NCBI GenBank assembly: GCA_934725285.1
Contig: CAKVBK010000108.1
Location: 1-5,357, forward strand
Length of the DNA: 5,357 bases
Source: an uncultured Bacteroidales bacterium
GTDB taxonomy: Bacteria > Bacteroidota > Bacteroidia > Bacteroidales > UBA932
Direction: 5' to 3'
The translations under genes and the position numbers were made by a program. The notes under the pieces are model-generated. The model worked only from the letters and a program-made list of their open reading frames with translations. It did not search any database and was not told where the DNA came from. Of this stretch, positions 1 through 5,357 are shown in pieces (position 1 is the first letter of the stretch; each line of letters starts with the position of its first letter).

Positions 1-6
1 ATAAAA

Positions 7-31
7 TACCCGACTCGCAATGAATCGGGTA
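7..31. other. Hairpin at window edge, possible terminator-like element
   Basis: TACCCGA (7-13) pairs with TCGGGTA (25-31) as a perfect 7-bp stem. After one C/A mismatch, TC/GA adds two more pairs. On the - strand the stem is followed by TTTTAT, which would suit an intrinsic terminator for leftward transcripts; on the + strand no T-run follows. All genes here run rightward, so the role is unclear. It may mark the end of an upstream unit outside the window. Function is inference; only the inverted repeat is seen. Confidence 0.3.
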
Positions 32-61
32 AGGGGCAATATATCATTACTTATACTTTAA

Positions 62-122
62 ATGAAAGAGCCGTGACTACAAAGAGCATCGCAGGGTTCT
101 GGGCAAGCATCCGATCTTCGCA
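62..122 (+). other. Out-of-frame N-terminal extension of the 123-353 gene
   Basis: ATG at 62 opens only MKEP before TGA at 74-76. Removing one A from the AAA at 65-67 joins this ATG to the frame of the downstream gene with no stop, giving MKSRDYKEHRRVLGKHPIFA and then the residues encoded from 123. The restored product would be 96 aa instead of 76. The added residues are charged and look coding, and they run smoothly into the downstream helix. Explanations are a natural frameshift mutation, a base-calling error in a short A-run, or +1 slippage of tRNA-Lys on AAAG. No database check was possible. Confidence 0.45.
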
Positions 123-353
123 TTGGCAAAGAAGATGGATGAACTTCGCCGCCTTCCGGTAACAAGCCTGATCCAGAAAAGGAAGAACGTTCAGGATTCC
201 ATCTGGCGGGCCGAGCGGGAAATCCGGAAGGGCGACCGTCCGGATCTGAAAGTGCCAAGGGAGGAAAGGCTTGGCCGCCTAAGGATGACTCTCAATGACA
301 TCAACCGAATGATTGAAGAATATGAAGGAACTGAAACCCGTACTTCTCGATGA
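123..353 (+). CDS. Small charged protein upstream of terminase, unknown function
   Basis: This is a 76-aa product if translation begins at TTG 123, the only usual start codon in this frame after the TGA at 63-65. It is highly charged and predicted helical: a leucine-rich first part (MDELRRLPVTSLIQKRKNVQ), a basic middle (SIWRAEREIRKGDRPDLKVP), and a helical tail ending in IEEYEGTETRTSR. No catalytic motif, signal peptide or membrane segment is visible. It overlaps the small terminase gene by 32 bases and is very likely co-expressed with it. The layout resembles small helical proteins encoded just before terS in Bacteroidetes phages, but I cannot name the family. The TTG start has no ribosome binding site, and an apparently coding stretch lies before it in the same frame, so the true N-terminus is probably at ATG 62 in an allele without the frameshift. 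This copy may be truncated or broken. Confidence 0.6.
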   Translation: MAKKMDELRRLPVTSLIQKRKNVQDSIWRAEREIRKGDRPDLKVPREERLGRLRMTLNDINRMIEEYEGTETRTSR

Positions 354-1245
354 TCTCTCTTCACTTGCCGCCATTGGATGGACAGATGCCGAGCTGGCCG
401 GATTCCTTGACATCACCGAAAGGCAGCTGGCCACCATCTTGGCGGATCCGATCTCGACGGATGATCTGAAGATCCGCGATGCCATCAAGCGCGGCCAACT
501 GGAGAAAAGGGCTAAGATCGAACTTGCCGTGGTGCGTGGAGCGATGGGCGGTGACGCTGACTCCATCGAGCAGTTCAGGGACATCGTCCGGGACAAAAGT
601 TTCTCCATTTCCAAGCTGGATCTGTTCGGCGGCACAGAGAAAGAGGGCGCTTTCGAGAAGATTCAGGAATATATCGCATCAGGCTCAAAAGGAACTCTTT
701 CAGACAAAGAGCAGATCTACATCGACCTGATGACACTGATATATTCATTGGATGGTCAGTACGGCAAAAGGAGAACCATCAAGTTCCTGACCACCGCTCC
801 ATTCAGCATCCCGTACCAGCGGGCGGCGGACATATATTCAGAAGCGATGGAACTGTTCTTCTGCAACCGCAAGGTCTCCAAGGAGGCAATGCGCAATAAG
901 ATGGCTGATCAGTTCGACACCCTCTATGTGGCCGCAAGGGATGCCGCAAAGACCTCCAAGGACTATGCGGTGGCCGCTGACATCCTTGCCAACAAGGCAA
1001 GAGCTCTCCAGCTCGACAAGGATGATCCTGCCAAGCTGCCAGCCGAACTCTATCAGCCTATGTTCCGTCTGCTTTCGGCCACGCCTGAATCAATCGGCCT
1101 TCCTGCCGCCAACCGTGATGAGCTGGAACGCCAGATTGACACCGTTGTCGCTCCGGAGGCTGTGAAGAGACGTTTGAAGGCTGATGCCGGAATCACTGAC
1201 CTTGACATCGTAAAATACCTCGAAGATGCAAAGGAAGAGAGTTAA
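322..1245 (+). CDS. terS: Probable phage terminase small subunit (long, two-domain)
   Basis: Product is 307 aa from ATG 322; TTG at 313 would add three residues, but ATG is preferred and is preceded by AAGAAT. Terminase small subunits bind the phage packaging site and hand the DNA to the large subunit. Residues about 13-45 form a helix-turn-helix: LAAIGWTDAELAGFLDITER followed by a recognition-type helix QLATIL. Then comes a charged helix (IRDAIKRGQLEKRAKIELAV), a common pattern in homeodomain-like TerS proteins that carries the oligomerisation region. Residues about 127-240 form a second helical domain with YGKRRTIKFLTTAPFSIPYQ and a long stretch rich in Ala, Lys and Asp; I know it only as a pattern seen in Bacteroidetes phage proteins. 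At about 307 aa it is roughly twice the usual TerS length. Its 3' end overlaps the large subunit gene by 20 bases, the classic terS-terL order. The HTH and position support the call; the C-terminal domain's role is unknown. Confidence 0.75.
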   Translation: MKELKPVLLDDLSSLAAIGWTDAELAGFLDITERQLATILADPISTDDLKIRDAIKRGQLEKRAKIELAVVRGAMGGDADSIEQFRDIVRDKSFSISKLDLFGGTEKEGAFEKIQEYIASGSKGTLSDKEQIYIDLMTLIYSLDGQYGKRRTIKFLTTAPFSIPYQRAADIYSEAMELFFCNRKVSKEAMRNKMADQFDTLYVAARDAAKTSKDYAVAADILANKARALQLDKDDPAKLPAELYQPMFRLLSATPESIGLPAANRDELERQIDTVVAPEAVKRRLKADAGITDLDIVKYLEDAKEES

Positions 1246-3016
1246 GCCCGAATCCACACAGGCGGCTTCCGTACAGTACCAGAACCCTTTCGCCCAGATC
1301 GTGTCTTTGGCCGGAGCATGCCAGAACCTTCAGGTAGTGGGCCGTGGCGGAGCCAAGACAACCGACATTCAGGCCGAAAGGCTTCTGGACGTCATCTATG
1401 ACATGCCGGGCGCACCCGTGGTCTGGGTGGCCGACACGTTCACGAACCTGAACGCCAACATCCTCCCTTCTGTACTGGAAGGTCTGGAGCGCAAAGGCCT
1501 ACGTGAAGGGGTCCACTATGTCATCGAGAAGGAGCCACCGACATTCACGGAAGCGGAAAAAGCCGACCTCCCAGATTGGCTAAGGCCGCATTTCTGGAAG
1601 CCTTTCAACAAGCTGGTGTCCTACAAGCGGACAATCATCTTCTACACAGGCACCAACATCCGGTTCGGATCACTCGACCGCCCGGCCACACTGGCCGGTG
1701 CCTCCTATGTGTTCTGCTTCGGGGACGAGGTGAAATATTTCCGGGAAGACAAGATCTCCAACCTCCTGAAAGCCGTCCGAGGCTACAGGCAGGAATATGG
1801 CCACAGCGTCTTCTACCGAGGATTCAGTTTCACCACCGACATGCCGGACACCACGCACATTGGGGAATATGACTGGATCCTGAAATACGCCCACAACATG
1901 GACATTCCGGCAATAGTCCTCGTGCTGAAGGCCGGTTTGGTCTATAACGAGTGTCTTCACGAGGCTGTTGCCGCCAAGGACAAATGGTTAAAGACCCAAA
2001 GCAATGAGGATCTGAACATCTATCGCGGCAAATGCCGTGTGGCCGAGCAATGGAAAGCCCGGTGGACTGAACTGAGGATGAGGAAGGAAGCCAGAACGTT
2101 CTTCATGCTTGCGTCCTCGTACATCAATGTGGACATCCTCACAGAGCAATGGTTCGGGGATGCAATCGCGGGTAAGCTTCCTGACCTGAACACGGCCATA
2201 CTCTCAATGCGCCCGTCCCTGGAATCAGGCGACCGCTTCTACACGTCCCTTGGCGAACGCCACTTCTACTATGACGGCACGGATGAGGACGCCTACGATG
2301 GATTCGGTCTGCTGGACAAGGAGGATTGCAGGGTGCTGAAGTACGTTGATCTGGACAAGCCGCTCATAGCAGGAGTGGATTTCGGGAATATGTGCTCAAT
2401 GTCCATAGCCCAGAACGACATCGAGAATGGACGCTCGTGCCTGCGTGTGGTCAAGTTCCTATACACCCTTGCGCCTGAATATGTCCCTGACCTTGGGGAG
2501 AAGTTCCGCTCCTTCTTCGCGCCTGTGAGACGCAAGACCCTTATGCTGTACTATGACCGTGCGGGCAACGCCTACAAGTCGGTGGGTGAGGATCAGGTCG
2601 GCAAGTTCAAGAAGGCTGTCGAATATGATGAGTCCGGCCGCCGCACAGGGTGGACGGTGCAGCTGATGTCCATCAATCAGGGCAACATCAGACAGCCGGA
2701 GGAATACTCATTCATGCAGGAGATAATGAGTGAGCGCAATCCACGGTTGCCTGTGATCCGCATTGATGCCTATGCAGCCAAGCATCTGAAACTCTCATTG
2801 GAGAAGGCAAGGACCGTGGTTAAGAACGGTGTTGTGTTCAAAGACAAGAGAAGTGAGAAGTTGCCTGTGGAGCAGCTGCCCACCGAGTCCACCAACCCAT
2901 CTGACTCATTCAAGTATCTTGTGATGACCAAGCAATTGAGAGGGATGGCCAGCGGGAAGACGATGCTTCCGTCTTCGGCTACGGATCCGAGAGCCGTGGG
3001 TAAAAACAAGGACTGA
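1226..3016 (+). CDS. terL: Phage terminase large subunit (packaging ATPase-nuclease)
   Basis: This 596-aa motor protein uses ATP to translocate DNA into the procapsid and cuts concatemers. The N-terminal ATPase carries a deviant Walker A, GRGGAKTT (residues 39-46, K44), in the same register as the SRQ.GKTT type of T4 gp17. The Walker B is YVFCFGDE (161-168), with D167 binding Mg and E168 the likely catalytic carboxylate. SFTTDMP (201-207) is a plausible coupling motif. The C-terminal RNase H-fold nuclease shows its three expected acidic residues: D385 in AGVDFGNMCSMSIA, D444 in LMLYYDRAGNAY, and D560 in NPSDSFKYLVM. Length is typical for a two-domain TerL. ATG 1226 lies inside the terS 3' end (20-base overlap), so translation is probably coupled. 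The protein ends in a polar tail (ASGKTMLPSSATDPRAVGKNKD region). No break or missing motif is seen. The oddity is alanine at 43, where terminases usually have glycine. Assignment is firm from motifs and context. Confidence 0.95.
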   Translation: MQRKRVKPESTQAASVQYQNPFAQIVSLAGACQNLQVVGRGGAKTTDIQAERLLDVIYDMPGAPVVWVADTFTNLNANILPSVLEGLERKGLREGVHYVIEKEPPTFTEAEKADLPDWLRPHFWKPFNKLVSYKRTIIFYTGTNIRFGSLDRPATLAGASYVFCFGDEVKYFREDKISNLLKAVRGYRQEYGHSVFYRGFSFTTDMPDTTHIGEYDWILKYAHNMDIPAIVLVLKAGLVYNECLHEAVAAKDKWLKTQSNEDLNIYRGKCRVAEQWKARWTELRMRKEARTFFMLASSYINVDILTEQWFGDAIAGKLPDLNTAILSMRPSLESGDRFYTSLGERHFYYDGTDEDAYDGFGLLDKEDCRVLKYVDLDKPLIAGVDFGNMCSMSIAQNDIENGRSCLRVVKFLYTLAPEYVPDLGEKFRSFFAPVRRKTLMLYYDRAGNAYKSVGEDQVGKFKKAVEYDESGRRTGWTVQLMSINQGNIRQPEEYSFMQEIMSERNPRLPVIRIDAYAAKHLKLSLEKARTVVKNGVVFKDKRSEKLPVEQLPTESTNPSDSFKYLVMTKQLRGMASGKTMLPSSATDPRAVGKNKD

Positions 3017-3045
3017 GCGGGGTCTGCGCCATATATCACCCTCCG

Positions 3046-3074
3046 AAAGGAATCGCAATTGCGATTCTTCCTTT
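3046..3074. terminator. Palindromic hairpin after terL, weak terminator candidate
   Basis: GAATCGCAATTGCGATTC (3050-3067) is a perfect 18-base palindrome; as RNA it forms a 7-bp stem with an AATT loop. AAAG (3046-3049) pairs with CTTT (3071-3074) below a 3-base bulge (TTC, 3068-3070). It starts 30 bases after the terL stop, as expected for a terminator, but no clear T-run follows (GCGCGG comes next). It could instead be an mRNA 3'-end stabiliser or a dyad bound by a protein. Confidence 0.4.
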
Positions 3075-3165
3075 GCGCGGCCCGGGCTCTTTTGCGTCTG
3101 AAAAAATGCGTTTTTGCCGTGGCGGGGCGCAAGCGGCTGAACATTACTTGATTGACGGAAATATA

Positions 3166-3199
3166 TTCACAAATCAGTGTTGATTTGCTGAAATTTCAG
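3166..3199. repeat. Hairpin directly abutting a 12-base perfect palindrome
   Basis: CAAATCA (3170-3176) and TGATTTG (3181-3187) pair perfectly around a GTGT loop. Past one bulged C (3188), TTCA (3166-3169) pairs with TGAA (3189-3192), giving 11 bp. Immediately next, CTGAAATTTCAG (3188-3199) is a perfect palindrome sharing bases 3188-3192 with the hairpin, so the two structures compete. This could be an operator-type dyad or part of a structured RNA. Seen directly; function unknown. Confidence 0.5.
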
Positions 3200-3211
3200 T
3201 GCCTTGGGCTG

Positions 3212-3219
3212 TAGTTTTG
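3212..3219 (+). promoter_or_regulatory. TAGTTTTG, possible Bacteroidetes -7 box
   Basis: TAGTTTTG matches TAnnTTTG exactly. TTTG at 3184-3187 lies upstream, but the 24-base spacer is longer than the usual 19-21. A transcript starting near 3225 would include the 3250-3299 inverted repeat in the leader of the 3354 gene. The motif is short and the region T-rich, so chance is a real possibility. Confidence 0.2.
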
Positions 3220-3249
3220 GTCACTTTGCCTAGTTTGGAGGTTCGGGCA

Positions 3250-3299
3250 CTTCGACAAGTTCAGTGACAGGTCCACCGTGGTCGCTGAGCCTGCCGAAG
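3250..3299. repeat. 50-base imperfect inverted repeat, REP-like element
   Basis: Left arm CTTCGACAAGTTCAGTGAC (3250-3268) and right arm GTCGCTGAGCCTGCCGAAG (3281-3299) are 19-base complements with 15 Watson-Crick pairs, 2 G-U pairs and 2 A-C mismatches, around a 12-base loop. Arms of the form CTTCGACAAGCTCAG / CTGAGCCTGTCGAAG are, from memory, a dispersed palindromic repeat found between genes in many bacterial genomes, including Bacteroidetes. Such elements are typically non-autonomous and sometimes moved by REP-associated transposases; none is encoded here. The strong fold could also stop or stabilise transcripts. Confidence 0.7.
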
Positions 3300-3341
3300 C
3301 GACTTGTGCAAGGTGTCCTTTTTATCGTCTTGTGAGGTGGC

Positions 3342-3349
3342 TAACTTTG
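3342..3349 (+). promoter_or_regulatory. Bacteroidetes-type -7 promoter box before the head operon
   Basis: TAACTTTG is an exact match to TAnnTTTG, the -7 element read by the Bacteroidetes primary sigma factor. The -33 element (usually TTTG) is weak: only TTTTT at 3319-3323, 18 bases upstream. The box ends four bases before ATG 3354, so transcription would begin at or next to the start codon and give a leaderless mRNA. The alternative is a start at the in-frame ATG 3381. It would drive the 3354-5357 gene block. Confidence 0.5.
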
Positions 3350-3353
3350 TGAT

Positions 3354-3626
3354 ATGAACGTATATGAGGCATTGGCGGAAATGAGGCGACTGTCAGAAGA
3401 AGACAGGAGCTTCAGTTTCTCGTTTATGAGTTACAACCCCACGAAAGGCACAAGCGACGGGATTGTCTATGTCCGCCGCGGTGTGCTTAGGCATAGGGAA
3501 ACCAAGGAGCACAACAAGAACGCTGACCTGATCGAGGGCTACATGGATCTGGAGACCGGAGAGCCGAGGCGTTTCTACCAGCCGCTTCTGATGACATTCA
3601 ACGGACAAAAACTGATACTCGTATGA
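3354..3626 (+). CDS. 90-aa conserved-type phage protein, unknown function
   Basis: A short N-terminal helix (residues 1-18, VYEALAEMRRLSEEDRSF) leads into a probable small beta-rich domain: SFSFMSYNPTKGTSDGIVYV (21-40), basic RRGVLRHRETKEHN (41-54), the acidic helix ADLIEGYMDLETGE (57-70), and the end RRFYQPLLMTFNGQKLILV (72-90). No signal peptide, membrane segment or catalytic motif is visible. Its FMSYN and RRFYQPLLM.FNGQK segments feel familiar from small proteins encoded next to the portal in Bacteroidetes prophages, but I cannot give a family name. Its TGA overlaps the ATG of the portal gene (ATGA), so the two are translationally coupled, hinting at a partner role in head or portal assembly (inference). 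ATG 3354 sits only four bases after a -7 box; ATG 3381 (Met10) is a possible alternative start that would drop the first nine residues. Confidence 0.85.
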   Translation: MNVYEALAEMRRLSEEDRSFSFSFMSYNPTKGTSDGIVYVRRGVLRHRETKEHNKNADLIEGYMDLETGEPRRFYQPLLMTFNGQKLILV

Positions 3627-4981
3627 GCAGAATCGAAAAAATATCCGACCACACGGCCGTCCTGCGGCTGAACGATGGCCGGGCTTTCGCGCTTTCCAAC
3701 AGAAGGGACAGCAGCCTTGACTCTGTGTTCTGGATGGCGCAGCAAAGGAACTGGGAGCAGTTGCCCCAGACGATTTGCGGACAAAAGATCGTGCCGTTCG
3801 GCCACGACAACAATCTCCCCGTGCATCTTCGGGACATCCTGGACGAAAACAATCTTGGCCCCGGAATCCTTGAAAGACAGATGGGGCTTCTCTACGGGCA
3901 GGGCGTGTTCCTGAACCGGCTGGCTTACCAGGAAGGGAACATCGTGCATCACTGGGAGGAAGACAGGGAGATCCAGGCGTGGTTGGACAGCTGGGATTAT
4001 GTCAGCTACATCAAGGGGTGCATGACCGACTATCTGCATCTGAAAGGGTTCTTCGATGCCAAGTATCTGGAGAAAGGCCGGAGGATAGGCAGGGAGCCAA
4101 AGATAGCCTATCTTGAGCATATTCCTTCAAAGAACGCAAGGTTGGAGTGGACTGACAGCAGGGAGATCAGGGACGTGAAGCACATTGTCGTGGGTGATTT
4201 CGAGCATTCGTGCGTGGGGACTGGCGTGCGGGTCTATCCGGTCTATGACAGAAGGAATCCGGGACGGTACGGAGCATCGGCCTCGTACAACTACACATAT
4301 TCGTTCGCAAGGGATTTCTATGCGGTGCCTCAGTACTGGGGCGCGTTGCGCTGGATTGTCAAGGGTTCGGAGATTCCGACCATATTCAAGTACGTGACGG
4401 ACAACGGGATCAATCTTGCCTATTTGGTTAAGGCTCCTAAGGAGTACTGGGAGGAAAGGCGGGACCGTCTGCGGATGATCCATCCGACTTGGGATGACAC
4501 GAAGGTGGAGAACGAGATCAGCAGACTGACGGAAGACTTGCTGATGCAGATGCAGGATGTGCTCAGCGGCAAGGAGAACGCGGGAAAGTTCTTCTATTCG
4601 CTCGATATGCCTTCCGAGAGCGGTGCGGGGCGTGTGGCTTGGACCGTGGAGGCGATTGACCAGAAGATGAAGGATTTTGTCGAGGCCCAGTTGAAGATCT
4701 CCGAGGCTTCGGCTTCTGCGATCACTTCGGGGATGGGTCTGCATCCGTCTTTGTCGAACGTGATGGTGAACGGCAAGCTGGCTTCGGGTTCGGAACTGTT
4801 GTACGCCTTCAAGCTGTTCCTGCTTTCGGATACGGAGATCGCCTCACAGACGATTCTTGAGCCGATCAATCAGGCGATAGCGTTCAATTTTCCCGGCAAG
4901 GGGCTGAAACTTGGGTTCTTCCACAAGCAGTTGGAGGCGGAGGACGCGTTGACTTCTTCGGCAAGGGTTAAAAATCAGTGA
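3623..4981 (+). CDS. Probable phage portal protein
   Basis: This 452-aa protein most likely forms the ring at the capsid vertex through which TerL pumps DNA. No short diagnostic motif exists for portals, so the call rests on size, position after terL and overall layout. An N-terminal beta-rich part carries IVPFGHDNNLPVHLRDIL (56-73). A portal-like segment GPGILERQMGLLYGQGVFLN (79-98) follows, with an extended helix pattern. The middle is an alpha/beta region with aromatic-rich YNYTYSFARDFYAVPQYWG (222-240). A charged helical part (about 276-320) includes YWEERRDRLRMIHPTW and probably supplies the stem and clip. A C-terminal Ser/Ala-rich loop and helix follow: SEASASAITSGMGLHPSLSN (360-379), then GSELLYAFKLFLL (389-401), where portals of the HK97 type often have a G.P..L..... 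SE...A pattern. Start ATG 3623 overlaps the previous stop by four bases. No truncation or frameshift is seen. It might be another large head protein, but that is less likely. Confidence 0.75.
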   Translation: MSRIEKISDHTAVLRLNDGRAFALSNRRDSSLDSVFWMAQQRNWEQLPQTICGQKIVPFGHDNNLPVHLRDILDENNLGPGILERQMGLLYGQGVFLNRLAYQEGNIVHHWEEDREIQAWLDSWDYVSYIKGCMTDYLHLKGFFDAKYLEKGRRIGREPKIAYLEHIPSKNARLEWTDSREIRDVKHIVVGDFEHSCVGTGVRVYPVYDRRNPGRYGASASYNYTYSFARDFYAVPQYWGALRWIVKGSEIPTIFKYVTDNGINLAYLVKAPKEYWEERRDRLRMIHPTWDDTKVENEISRLTEDLLMQMQDVLSGKENAGKFFYSLDMPSESGAGRVAWTVEAIDQKMKDFVEAQLKISEASASAITSGMGLHPSLSNVMVNGKLASGSELLYAFKLFLLSDTEIASQTILEPINQAIAFNFPGKGLKLGFFHKQLEAEDALTSSARVKNQ

Positions 4982-4983
4982 TT

Positions 4984-5357
4984 ATGATGGATTTGTTCAA
5001 CAGAAATCGGGACGGTTCCAAGGAACTTGAGGATCTGACCGGCCAGTGGTACGCTTCTTCTCCTTTCAGGCTGATCGAGACGGAAATCCGGTTCGCTACC
5101 GATGAGGTGGCACGGCTTGTGAGTCAGGAGGTGGTCAAGGAGGCCGCTGATGCTTATGATGAGGATGAGAAGCCGGAACTCGTGGCCGCTGTGAGGCTTC
5201 CGGTGGCTTGTCTGGCGTTGATGCGGTACACAAAGCTTTCCTCCGTGTCGCACGAATCGACGGGACGGAAGGTCAAGATAGATGACAATGAGAGAAGTCC
5301 TTACGAGTGGCAGATAGACAGGGATGACAGGGCGATGAGAGAGCGGTATTTCCGGGC
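4984..5357 (+). CDS. Probable head-completion/adaptor protein, DUF6712-like (3' end cut)
   Basis: The frame is open from ATG 4984 to the window edge (124 codons plus 2 bases), beginning 2 bases after the portal stop; a second ATG at 4987 is an equally possible start. The N-terminus is MMDLFNRNRDGSKELEDLTG, followed by helices at about 28-60 (LIETEIRFATDEVARLVSQE). Next is PELVAAVRLPVACLALMRYT (64-83), a predicted helical hydrophobic stretch, then SHESTGRKVKIDDNERSPYE (89-108) and WQIDRDDRAM (109-118). The TGRKVKID...E..P.EW..DRDD pattern matches, from memory, Bacteroidetes phage proteins grouped as DUF6712, found just after the portal and thought to be connector-type proteins. The family name is recalled, not searched. 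The position favours a head-tail connector or head-completion role (inference). The C-terminus lies outside the window. Confidence 0.75.
   Translation, partial: MMDLFNRNRDGSKELEDLTGQWYASSPFRLIETEIRFATDEVARLVSQEVVKEAADAYDEDEKPELVAAVRLPVACLALMRYTKLSSVSHESTGRKVKIDDNERSPYEWQIDRDDRAMRERYFR

Larger units (their letters stand above)
3017..3353. other. 337-base structured intergenic region between terL and head genes
   Basis: No convincing gene lies here. From left to right it holds a palindromic hairpin (3046-3074), the 8-base palindrome GCCCGGGC followed by TCTTTT (3080-3093), an A-T hairpin AAAAAATGCGTTTTT (3101-3115), a hairpin abutting a palindrome (3166-3199), a TAGTTTTG box (3212-3219), a 50-base imperfect inverted repeat (3250-3299), the short CTTGTGCAAG repeat (3303-3312), and a promoter-like TAACTTTG (3342-3349). 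The flanking genes are otherwise packed with overlaps or 2-base gaps, so this gap is out of character. It probably separates two transcription units and may carry a mobile repeat or a small RNA. Confidence 0.7.

Noticed and set aside
52..61. TATACTTTAA as a promoter -7 box before ATG 62
   Set aside because: It matches TAnnTTTG only with mismatches or wrong spacing, and no TTTG lies at the -33 distance.
57..63. TTTAAAT as a -1 ribosomal frameshift heptamer
   Set aside because: It fits the X XXY YYZ pattern in frame 1, but a -1 slip leads straight to TGA at 63-65, so it cannot connect to the 123-353 gene.
1..162. Open frame from the window edge to TAA at 160-162, as the tail of an upstream gene
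   Set aside because: Its second half (HWQRRWMNFAAFR region) reads as an out-of-frame shadow of the gene at 123-353, and 38-62 is AT-rich like intergenic DNA. An upstream gene end cannot be fully excluded from 53 codons.
3080..3093. GCCCGGGC followed by TCTTTT as an intrinsic terminator
   Set aside because: The 8-base palindrome has too little room for a loop, leaving only two or three base pairs; the T-run is interrupted.
2770..3144. 124-aa ORF on the - strand overlapping the terL 3' end
   Set aside because: Most of it is antisense to the conserved nuclease end of TerL, and the protein has a low-complexity basic N-terminus with no family pattern.
3106..3183. 25-codon ORF starting at ATG 3106 in the intergenic region
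   Set aside because: It is short, has no recognisable ribosome binding site, and overlaps predicted hairpins; nothing in the peptide suggests a real product.
4127..4744. 205-aa ORF on the - strand inside the portal gene
   Set aside because: It is antisense to the portal reading frame, rich in His, Arg and Pro as expected of a shadow frame, and has no start signals.

Overview
This window is part of the DNA-packaging and head-assembly module of a tailed phage or prophage. The host is most likely a Bacteroidetes bacterium, probably Bacteroidales. The evidence for the host is an exact TAnnTTTG promoter -7 box, the near absence of Shine-Dalgarno sequences before starts, and proteins that resemble (from memory) packaging and head proteins of Bacteroidales phages. 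The window cannot show whether this is a free phage or an integrated prophage. No integrase, att site, tRNA or CRISPR array is visible.

All genes are on the + strand. Left block (about 62-3016): a small unrecognised protein (123-353, apparently missing an N-terminus that sits in a shifted frame from ATG 62), a long helix-turn-helix small terminase subunit (322-1245), and a large terminase subunit with ATPase and RNase H-fold nuclease motifs (1226-3016). These three genes overlap successively (32 and 20 bases), which indicates one translationally coupled unit.

Middle (3017-3353): 337 non-coding bases break the otherwise gap-free gene order. They hold a chain of inverted repeats: an 18-base perfect palindrome, a hairpin directly abutting a 12-base palindrome, and a 50-base imperfect inverted repeat of the widespread GAGCCTG(T/C)CGAAG type. 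The stretch ends with TAACTTTG only four bases before the next start codon.

Right block (3354-5357): a 90-aa conserved-looking protein of unknown role, a 452-aa protein best explained as the portal, and the start of a probable head-completion or adaptor protein resembling the DUF6712 family, cut by the window edge. Junctions are an ATGA overlap and a 2-base gap, so this is a second tight unit.

Working model: TerS recognises concatemeric phage DNA, TerL cuts it and pumps it through the portal, and the last gene would build the connector under the portal. The most unusual items are the broken reading frame at 62-122 and the structured, repeat-bearing intergenic region with a promoter that suggests a leaderless transcript. 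I do not see a clearly new biological system. All family assignments come from reading motifs, not from a database search.
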